DNA from: Ctenosaura bakeri
Lineage: Eukaryota > Chordata > Lepidosauria > Squamata > Iguanidae
DNA: 64,000 nucleotides
Reading direction: 5' to 3'
NCBI GenBank assembly: GCA_948474755.1
Contig: CAOLHI010002516.1
Coordinates: 152,001 to 216,000 of the forward strand
Part shown: positions 55,075-64,000 of the stretch, piece by piece
How positions within the stretch are numbered: the stretch's first letter is position 1
Layout: every line of letters starts with the position of its first letter
Position numbers and translations under genes: made by a program
Notes under the pieces: model-generated
What the model saw: the letters and a program-made list of their open reading frames with translations, nothing else
The model's database searches: none
Told to the model about the DNA's origin: nothing

Positions 55075-58000
55075 TATCTCTACACTCCACATCTAACTTT
55101 TGATACTCCGTCATCTCCTGGTCTTCTGTAACTTCATTTTCAACCATTTAGGTATTTTTACTCTGTATTTCTCCTGAGCCTTGTTAAATGCCATTACAGG
55201 AGGTAGATGCTTTCTCCTTCCACTGAGGTCTATGTGTGTCGAATTTCTCTCTGCTGTGTAGCAGTCAAAGGCTTAGATGGATCCTGAAGGCAAACCGTTA
55301 TGGGCACTCAGACATCTTAGGAAAACAGCATTCATTTAAAAATGTCTTTAGCACACAATGTTTTGAAAATAAGATAGCAACAGTAAAGTATGTGTATACA
55401 ACGAGGAGTAAAATGAAAGAACTTTCTAATGCTTTAATCCAGAGAACAGTAATGAGTGAGAGACCTTTTGTATCTACAGAGCACTCCTTTCTTCCTGTGC
55501 TTTTCTATTAAATATCTGTGGAAGAAGCTGACATTTGTAAGCATTGTGTAATGTGCATATAGATCTTCCTTTTTGGAAGTGAGTGATGTAGCCCAGAGAT
55601 TGGAATCAAGAGGCTTATGAGATGCATGTGACTTTAAATCCATTTGTACAAAACCTAGAAACCTCTGTTACTGACATGTTTTTTTTGAGATTTCAGGTTT
55701 TTTTCCAGAATTCTTCTGAAATTTTTCAGACATTTCAGAATTTTCTGAGCTTTCTGATGCTCCAGGAATAGCAGTTCTCTAAAGCAAGGTTCTGAGCCTT
55801 GCTGTGGTCTGTGCAGGTGAGGTGGAGTTCTGCTGTTTTGTTATCCAGAGTGAACTTCTGATCACTTCTGTTTTTGAAAAAAAGATTCAGAGAACCTTAT
55901 CTTTTAAAGAGAATGTGTGGCTTATGGATCTCTAAGATACAAAATTGGTCCTCAGGCCCCTAGAGCTTGTTTTTCTTGCATGTAGCCTTTACATGCAAGA
56001 GCATTGTTTACATTATCTTTCTTACATGCAGTATCTTTGTAAACCACCCAGATTTATAATTGAAAAGGCAACGTATAGAAATAAATGTGTACCTGAGCCC
56101 ATGGGCTAGGCTGCAGTGACATGAAACTCATTTCTTTCTGTTTACATGAAATAATATATTCATTCCAAGTTATATCCTATGGTCATGAAAATGTTGGCAC
56201 ATTAGACAGATTAGTTGTGGCTTTCTAGATATAGGCAAGTAATTCTTGCATGACCTTCATGTATCAAGGGGAGGTCTAACAGTATTTCAGTAAAATGTAT
56301 GGATTATCTAGAATTAATCTTGTTCTCAACTGCGGCCAGTGTCTCTTAATAGTAAAGCCACACATGATTTGGAGCTTGTGACTAGTCCTTGCATGGTTAC
56401 TCTTCTTTTTACTGAACAGTAGCTGCAAAAGTCCCAAATCCAGATTACTCTCCTCAGTCTCAAATGCTGGAATGATATAATTAACATCACACCTAGTTTG
56501 GCCCTAAATTAACTTATTATAACAGTGATAGTTCTTAAAATGTTTGATACATTGTTTTTAAGATTAGTTACCCTCTTGGGATATGAAACAATGGGATAAC
56601 TTTGCTGCAAATATTTATGCCAATATCCAACAGTCTGTTTGAATCCCACTGAATCCCACTGAAAATAAAAGAATGTGCGTGTATGCAAATAAAACGTGAA
56701 CTGCATATAATGTTCCTGATTTATTTAAAATCATTGACTAAAAGTACTTCATCTTTTACTGATGCAATAAAGTAACTTTACAGTTAGTAACATATAACTT
56801 ACAGGACTGACAAATTTGGCGCTTAAAAATATTTAGGTTAAAAAAAACCCTGTCACTTCCAGTAAGTCACTTTTAGAGAGTAATCACTTTAATTCTCCAC
56901 CTCTAATTTTATCTCCATGAGACAAACTCTCAGACTAGAGTACCTTAACCTCCTGTGAAGAATTTCACTGCGGTTTGTTGTTGTAATTTTCAAGGAGGGT
57001 GACAGCACATTGGCTCAGTTTACATGTTATTATGCTTGGCCTAGGACTTAGGGAACACTTCCATGCTGTTTTTCTAATATTTTCTTACACAGGTGTTAAG
57101 TATGACTGTTAATGAAGGCAGTCTAAACATGAATATTACTTTATGTAAGATTCTCTGCTAAGCTACAAAGAGATGGGGAAATTATTGAAGATGTTTTTAT
57201 AAGCTGTAAAATCACCTTCCAGCTGAGGCTTAGAATGATAAAAATGATGAAAAATGTTTACCATTGCACACACATATAATCTTGAGTCCATCATTGAACA
57301 GGAAAAAAAAATCTCTGGTTTAAGTATAATGGTGCTGATTACTGCAGCATTTGCTGATTTTACAGTGAATAAAATTTGGAAAACAATAAAGGGATTGGAA
57401 GCAATAGAAAACACCTGCCCCAAGCTGGTCTCCAGCTACTACTTCTATGCCCTTGATCTTCAGTTAGATTACAAGTGATAGGGATGTAATCTAAAAGAAC
57501 AAGGTTATCTACAAATGTTAAATATTTTTTTGTAATGCAGATTAATACATTATAATACATTGAACTGAAAGGGGTAATCACTGAACATACCCACATCAAA
57601 TGCCACAAAGAAGTGTTATTTTGCATTACACTTTCATTAGATATAATGGAATTTGACAATTTCTCTCTAAAAAGATGAAATGGTGCCCAGTATACTGAAA
57701 AACAAAATATAATTTTAGATCTAAAAATATTTTAGACAGTTTTCCATTGGTTGATTTGCATGGGACAAGTCTTTATTCTGCTCAATTCTAGCTTCATTAA
57801 TAACCAATTTAGTGATTCCAAACAAACTCTTATAAACTAGACTTGTTTTCAATTTCTTTGAGGATATAGTTAAGGTTTCCGACATACTAGAGGTGGCTGA
57901 GATACTCAGAGCTGATGGTTCATATATAGACACAAAACATATTGCAGTTGTAAATATTGCCAGCAGTGTGCCTAAGAGTAGCTGATGAGTGCATTGTACA

Positions 58001-58187
58001 GAATGACAAAACTTCTTGGTCGATCCAAGTCCTACTGTCAAGCCATTTCTTCTGTATTATACAGGATTGTCTTACACTCTTCAGTATTTACATTGTGTAA
58101 ATACTGCTTGGAAGTTCTTTCAAAATTAAAATGGGTTGTTTCCTTGCTTCTCTATTAAATAATAAACCTCAAATCATAATATTTGTT

Positions 58188-58345
58188 TTTGTCTTCCTTT
58201 AAGTTGTTTGTAACCTACCACAACATTTTCTTGGCAAGATTGATTCAAAGGAGGTTGGCCTTGCCTTTGTTTGAGGCTGACAGTGTGACTTGCCCAGAGT
58301 CACCCAGTGGCTTTCCATCATGGAGCAAGAATTTGAACTCTATTC
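58188..58345 (-). mobile_element. tRNA-derived SINE, minus strand, truncated
   Basis: + strand signature: TTCCTTTAAGTTGTTTGTAA, TTTTCTTGGCAAGATTGATT, CAAAGGAGGTTGGCCTTGCC, GGCTGACAGTGTGACTTGCC and CAGAGTCACCCAGTGGCTTT. It retains the TTGGCAAGA block that is missing at 30595 and 46733. The tRNA head is cut off after GAATTTGAACTC. Confidence 0.78.
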
Positions 58346-58973
58346 CATGCAAATGAATAGATTAAAATATATTAAAAATGAAGAGTAGGCTTTAGTGACT
58401 TGAGAGCCACATTTTTGATATATATTGGTTTGGGAAATAAAAGTGTTTAAGATCTATGTGAAAAAAATGTGGGCAATAATGATGTTTTTATAGAACTTTG
58501 GCAGTGAAACTGTCTAATCTTTTAAGTGTTCAGAAGTGTACAGAATTCATTTTTTAAATGATGAAATACAAATAATTTTTCCACAGAGCATACATCATAT
58601 TTGTATGTGTGTGAACTTTAAACGGAGAATTAATTGCTGCTTAAGGCTGCAAACCCAAATAGTCATAGTGTTAGTGGTTGAGAACTATGCATGCATCCAT
58701 GAGTTTTGAAGTTTTTGCTCTCACTGGCAAACTGAGTGAAAAGGGGCTTTCCCCATTTTACCCTCCCAGGGAATGAGGTAAACATGTCAGCATTTAATTT
58801 TTTTCCTGCTGCATGCTCACTTTTATTCCATTTGTACTATGGCTCTCAGATACATTTTTAAAAATTTTTTTTAAATAATAAAATACATTTTCTATCAGTC
58901 CTCTACTCCGAAGTAAGTATTGATGTTACAGCAAAGGCTGTTGATGTGATTAACAAGAAGAAATAATGTAAAA

Positions 58974-59000
58974 AGAGAGAGAAAGAGAGAGAGAGAGAAA
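58974..59000. repeat. (GA)n microsatellite
   Basis: AGAGAGAGAAAGAGAGAGAG; simple sequence, slightly interrupted. Confidence 0.9.
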
Positions 59001-59149
59001 CCCAGGTCTTTCAAAGCAAAGAGAATTATAAGAATTTGATTCCCTATAAGTGTGTAGAATCTAATAATAGGATTTACAGGTAGTCTAATGAGGCCTTACA
59101 TAAAGAACATATGTAATTTAATTATTTATTACTTTGGGAATTACATACA

Positions 59150-60200
59150 AACAACCTTTTACAAATGTGAACATCCTGAGGGATATCTTTGCAGCTTTTA
59201 CATCTCCATGAAGTCGTTTTCAGTTGAAACAAAAACACAGGACAGATCTTGAAATTAAAGCAATAAATTGGTTTCGATGCTGAATTACTGATAAATATGG
59301 GTTTTAAAGAACTCAAAATAGGTAAAGGACCAGGAGTAGAGTAAACCTGTGGTCTTTAGATCTGGGGCCTGTGTTCCATCTGCAACATGGAACTCAATTT
59401 CAGTGGTTTAGCTTTTTAAAATTATATTGTTTCTCTTGAGGGTAAATAAGTTATATACTCAATCTGATCATTCAGAAAATTATACAGAAGCAGACTTCCA
59501 GGAAGGCTTAGGGAAAAAAAAAAGTTAAAAATGACAGATTTTGGATCACTTCATTAAAAACAGAAGAGAAAATTGGCAGTATAAAACAAGATGCTTGCCA
59601 CTTTCATTTTAGTAAAAAGCACCAAAGCCTTCTTTTGTTCAGCTAGAGAAACAGTGTGTAGCATTTGCAGGCACAGATATTTAGAGACTGCAATGATTCA
59701 AAAATGGGCCTCTTTGTTAAATGAAATGTTTCTACATTGTCCTAACATCCAAAGATATCAGGACAGTATACAGTCAATAAAAACTTAAAAGCAATTGTAA
59801 TGCAGTTTTGCCATTTTTTTTTAAAGAACAGCATAATTAAATAATAAAGGAAAAAAAGACAGCAAAACTCATAATCCAATCAGCCAAAATAATCACTGAT
59901 CACTGATTGGTAAAAGCTTGGATGAAAAGCCATATATTTATTGCCAACGTGAGGCCTCCCTGGCTGCTAAAAAGCAGTTGTTGCTTTTCTAGGTATTTTC
60001 CTTAAAAGTCAGTAAGAAAAGTTAGCTTTTTCCACTCAGCTCTGAGTCACGTGGAATCTTAATTAATATATTTAAGAATTAATGAAATGACTACTGCAGA
60101 TTACCAAAACTCATCTCAGATCAGCTCATGATGACCCACCAATCAAAGCTAGTTTAGACAGAAGCTATATAACCGCTGTTATGGCATCCACAGAGTATTC
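59150..60200. promoter_or_regulatory. Repeat-poor block, candidate conserved non-coding region
   Basis: About 1 kb of complex sequence without transposon signatures. It holds a TGAGTCACGTGG word (AP-1/E-box-like, near 60043), TTAATTAATATATTTAAG next to it, and CCAATCAAAGC near 60138. The frame at 59591-59788 (65 codons) shows no known domain and is probably chance. Regulatory function is inferred only from complexity and motif content. Confidence 0.28.
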
Positions 60201-62329
60201 AGTGCAGACTACTTTTTTGTCTGTTGTATGCTATGTCATTATGCTGGCATCATTTTCTCTCAGATCTTTTTCATTATTTGCACAAGTCATTGTACAGTGA
60301 CATTTGCTTTTCTGTCCATGCACCAAACTGTATGATACAAAGTCTGCTTTTTGCTATCACATAAAGGGTCTTTTTTAGATCTGTACATGCTGTTCTTTGT
60401 CATCAGAAACCTCTCATGAAGTAAAAAAGCTAGAAAGTGAGGTATCCAGTGAGCAGAACAAAGGGAAGAACAGTAGATTGGAAAAGGCTCCTTCCTTCTC
60501 CCTCTAGTTCCTTTGGTGATCCGTGATGATTTGCTATGATTGGTAGGGTTCTTTGTAGTCTGCTCTCCTTCACTGAGAAGCTAGTGGTTGAACAGAGAAG
60601 GGATGAGTCAGCCTATTGATTATACTTCTTCATTTTTGTCCTGTGTGGTTGCTACTGCTTTATTCCATATGTGGAACCTCTGCTTGCAGTTTCTTAGAAG
60701 AACATGTAGGGCTGTGACACTAAAGACATGGGGCTATCTCAGCATAAGTAGATTTAGAAAGATATTTGAAATAGGCTTGTATTGAAGTTATGTCTAATAA
60801 GTAACTAAACATTGCTGCAGTAACATCTGTGGACTGCTTCCTAATAAAAGCTTTTTAGGGGTAAACAAAGTGATAAATTGTAATTCTCTGAAGCTCAAAC
60901 AACAGTTTTGATGGCTATATTATCACTAACTTCACCTATAAAACAGCTCACATCTGGAAGAAAAAGATGACTTTTTTTTGTAGATTCCTAACTTTGCTTA
61001 TAAGAAGCTCCGATAGTTCTTTTTGTGTAGGTCGCTTTAAAGTGGTATATCCACAACTGTGAAGAATATTCTTGAGGAGCATGGAAGTGACAAGTTGTGG
61101 TAGACAATGAACAGCTAGACTACGCTTGCTGAAGAAAGATCTAGAAGACCTCTGGAAACCAAAATTCTAGCCAGTTCTCATTGAAGAAACCAGCTTTTAA
61201 AACTAATAACATAGCCAGCTGTTTTTAAGTATCTAATCTCCTTTTCTGGCCGAGAATGTGTTCATTTAGTAGCTTTATATCCATTTGGACAGAACTGAAT
61301 TCCTAGATTCCATTACTCTAGTAACCCTAATGACTTAGATATATTGACCTCTTGCCTCTATATTACTTTATATACTTGGAAATTGGCAGGAGAAATTGTA
61401 ATCTGCTTCTTCTTTTAGACTTTGGTATTACTTATTGTGGTACGTTGGTTATACAATTGCAAGTCCTAGTGTATTTTAAATATGATTTGACTATAAAGTA
61501 CTGATGATCTGCCTACTCTTGAGTGTTAATTACTTTTGCTTCTTGTAATCTAAGAGAGCAAGAGGTGAAGATTTAATTGTGAATCACCAAAGCTGGTTTG
61601 CAGTGGCCAAGGAAGATGGTGGCAATAGCTTTTTCTAACTCTTTTCATCCTGTTCCTCTTTTTTCTTCCTTTCCTCCCACTGGGCACAGTGGAAGGAATT
61701 AATTGTACCAGCTGCAGGTCTGGTGAAATTTAGGACCCATGAGGTAGGTATGCCTAGGAGTGAGGATTCAGCCAATGTGCAGGCTTCTTTCTTATGTCCC
61801 AACATCCCCTGTTCTGCAGTCCATTATTGCTGAAACACAGCAAGCAGAACAGTGACAGTGATGAAGTTTTATGCCATTGCCACAAGGAGAATGCTGGCAA
61901 TGCATCTCACTCCTTGCCTGTGAAGAGGAAGGCCTTCAACCTCCAGCAATTTCTATTCCCTTAGTTTTTCCCCTAGTGGTTGATTGTCAATTTCTGGATG
62001 GCTTTTGTCTGTAATCACTCAAATATTTGTCTTATTCTTCCAGTTCTGTGATCATAGAACAATGGGCATGGCTCTGTCAATATCTGAGGTGATATTGGCT
62101 GTTCAATCCTTATTAATCTCATCTTGACCCTACAATTTATTCATTTTAAAGATACTGGTGAAAATTCAAAATACAGTAATGAAATAATCAACAATAACAT
62201 GTATGAATTTAAATTTGTGCTGATCTCAAAGTACTGTATGTACAGCTTCATTGCTGATTAATACTTTCATAATGCAGTAAATTGATTTCATTTATCGTTC
62301 TAAATAATGATTTGCGATAATAAGTTGTA

Positions 62330-62880
62330 GTTTTGTATCAGAAGATTTTCGGCATGAATTGTTGTGGAATATGCAAATTCATCTGATGACCAGTTCACGT
62401 GAGGCATACACAAGTGATATATAATATTGTTGTATTCTGCCATTGTTTATCTCATTATTTCCATGATTTGTTTGCTATGCTTCCCCACATATTCCGGTTT
62501 AAAACAGCTTCCTTACATTAAACTGAACTAGCCTATAGAATGTCCTGATCTGTTTTCTGCTTCTTTTCACCTCTCGGTCAAAAACTGCATCATTTCCTAC
62601 TTAGGAGCATACATTAAAATGCACAATAATAATAATAATAGTAATAATAATAAATGTTAATCAAAAACTGCATGTGTCTTTCTGATTGTGCCAGTGTTCT
62701 GGTATTCAATTATGCAATTTTCATTGGCATATTAATCATCTTTTCAACAAACAAGCCGGCGTTAATTAAAGCAAACCATGGATAAAGACATGTTGCCGGA
62801 TCATCATTCCGTTTATCACAGCACACAGGCTGGCCGTTAAGTAAATTCTGGACTGTGAGATGAATTTCAATGTTGGCCTC
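62330..62880. promoter_or_regulatory. Repeat-poor block, candidate conserved non-coding element
   Basis: It contains ATATGCAAATTCATCTG (octamer-like ATGCAAAT, near 62370), GTTCACGTGAGG, and further on CATTGGCATATTAATCATC and GGCGTTAATTAAAGC near 62759, with an (AAT)n run in between. CpG-containing words such as GCCGGCGTTAAT and TTGCCGGATCATC survive in otherwise AT-rich DNA, which hints at constraint. No direct evidence of function. Confidence 0.3.
62625..62653. repeat. (AAT)n microsatellite
   Basis: An AATAATAATAATAATAGTAA-type run with one G interruption. Confidence 0.95.
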
Positions 62881-62916
62881 ATCTTTTTTGGTTGGAGTTT
62901 GAATGCAACTCATCTA

Positions 62917-62939
62917 ACAACAACAACAGCAACAACAAA
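62917..62939. repeat. (CAA)n microsatellite
   Basis: AACAACAACAACAGCAACAA; short simple repeat. Confidence 0.85.
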
Positions 62940-64000
62940 CTACAGGCTTCAGAAGAGAGAGATGAATTTATTTGTAATTAATGGCAAAAGAAGAAAGACA
63001 AATAATTGTATGCCACTAATGAGAAGTAAGGTGTTTGGAACCCAGTCATTCCTGAAGATTCTCTCTGCTTCCATCCCCAAATAAAGCACCTGCATGGTAG
63101 AATCAGGGGTATACAGAGATGCACATCCATTTGTATTGTTCCATGGAAGCAGACATAATAAACTTAGGTAAACCAAATGTTTTTATTTAGGAAAAAAAAA
63201 TAACCTAACTGTTGGTTTCAGTCTTCTGTATAGGACAGTATCTAGAAAGCTCACCCTTTTTTCCAGAAAGCCCCTGTCTCCATAGCCTCGCTGTTATTTT
63301 GCCTTTACTTTCTAAAATGTGAAACTTAGTTGGAGTTGCTTCAGTTTTTATCTATTTCTGTTTCCCTTACTGCATATTCATCTCTGGCATGTTTTCATGT
63401 TGTCTGGATGTCATAGTGTGCATGGGGGCAAACACCTTCTCTGGATGTATTGTTCAACACTATTTATTGCAGGAGCCAAGGTCATTATGTTGTATCTTTT
63501 CTTATTTGCAAAGGAAGCCACCACTAATGGTCACTGTTGCTGATAAATGGTATAGTTCATTAAAAGTAATGTGAAATTTTGTATAGGATTCTGTAAAGTC
63601 TGGTAAAGATTTAGATTTGTCCTAGGCCCAAGATTTCTCATGATAGTGGAGAAGGTATGAGCGTGTCAATGGGAAGACTACCTATTACCTCAGTGTGATT
63701 GAAAATGTGAATCAACTCCCCTCCGGGGAAGGCACTAAAAATAAAATAAAGATATCAGACTCTCTCAAGCTTTAAATACAATATCCTTTATGGATGTCAA
63801 ATGGTATGAAATTGGAATGTTTCAGTGATGATATTTGTAAATATTAAAATGACCTGTTTTAGTTTTGCAGATCTTAGATTCTTTAGAAAGAAAGGTTAAG
63901 TTAACCTGAATTCTTGAAGAGGGCCTGCAACTGTAAGATCTGTTAACGTATGACACTGTGAGCCATGGGCACATTTTGGAAAATGTTATTAAACAAATGA

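Larger units (their letters stand above)
36541..64000 (+). other. ZFPM2: ZFPM2 intron 3 (5' part)
   Basis: The intron starts at donor GTAGGAA and runs past the window end. The next expected exon (starting with an ELEVFQ-like peptide in FOG2 as I remember it) was not found, so this intron is longer than 27 kb. Repeats and candidate regulatory blocks are listed separately. The stretches 36550-38550, 42600-44700, 46950-48700, 50930-52330, 55090-58180 and 60800-62300 contain nothing gene-like that I can support. Confidence 0.8.

Noticed and set aside
36541..64000. Search for the next ZFPM2 exon
   Set aside because: No frame in this stretch resembles the FOG2 peptide expected after WDGPG, so exon 4 was not called.

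Overview
The window is vertebrate nuclear DNA. It is AT-rich and almost entirely non-coding, and it reads best as a squamate reptile (lizard). It carries a long CR1 retrotransposon with the ATTCTATG-type 3' tail. It also carries a 5'-truncated L1 copy, several tRNA-derived SINEs of a kind I associate with squamates, and many short non-autonomous DNA transposons (hAT-like, Tigger/pogo-like and palindromic MITEs). The species cannot be named from this sequence alone.

The host gene is ZFPM2 (FOG2, the multi-zinc-finger GATA cofactor), on the + strand. Two small coding exons are visible. The first, at 10696-10854 (159 nt), encodes the acidic PLEDA...[10 protein letters not shown] segment. The second, at 36439-36540 (102 nt), encodes the [15 protein letters not shown]...EEWDGPG segment. 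Both have AG/GT splice sites, and all visible junctions are phase 1. From memory of vertebrate FOG2 they are exons 2 and 3. The window therefore holds the end of intron 1 (1-10695), all of intron 2 (about 25.6 kb) and the start of intron 3 (36541-64000). Exon 1 and exon 4 were not found.

Intron 1 end: a 530-bp composite repeat with a 9-bp duplication (762-1291), a 125-bp hAT MITE (2433-2557), an L1 3' fragment with target-site duplications (6616-7492), a 291-bp hAT MITE (8074-8364), a microsatellite and a dispersed CCCGCC-type repeat.

Intron 2: a hAT-like element (12959-13783) lies next to an odd motif-reiterated repeat (13792-14345). A palindromic MITE follows, then a nearly full-length sense CR1 (16017-20318). 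That CR1 has an open ORF2 (endonuclease plus reverse transcriptase) and an ORF1 broken by one stop. Further on are a Tigger-like MITE, three SINEs, an antisense CR1 3' fragment, and two CpG-rich MITEs with strong internal hairpins.

Intron 3: a palindromic MITE, a second copy of the motif-reiterated repeat, more SINEs, a second Tigger-like MITE with internal ~100-bp units, a SINE nested at the edge of a hAT element, and repeat-poor blocks that could be conserved regulatory sequence. No tRNA, rRNA, CRISPR or prokaryotic features were seen. Almost all other reading frames are chance openings or lie inside repeats.
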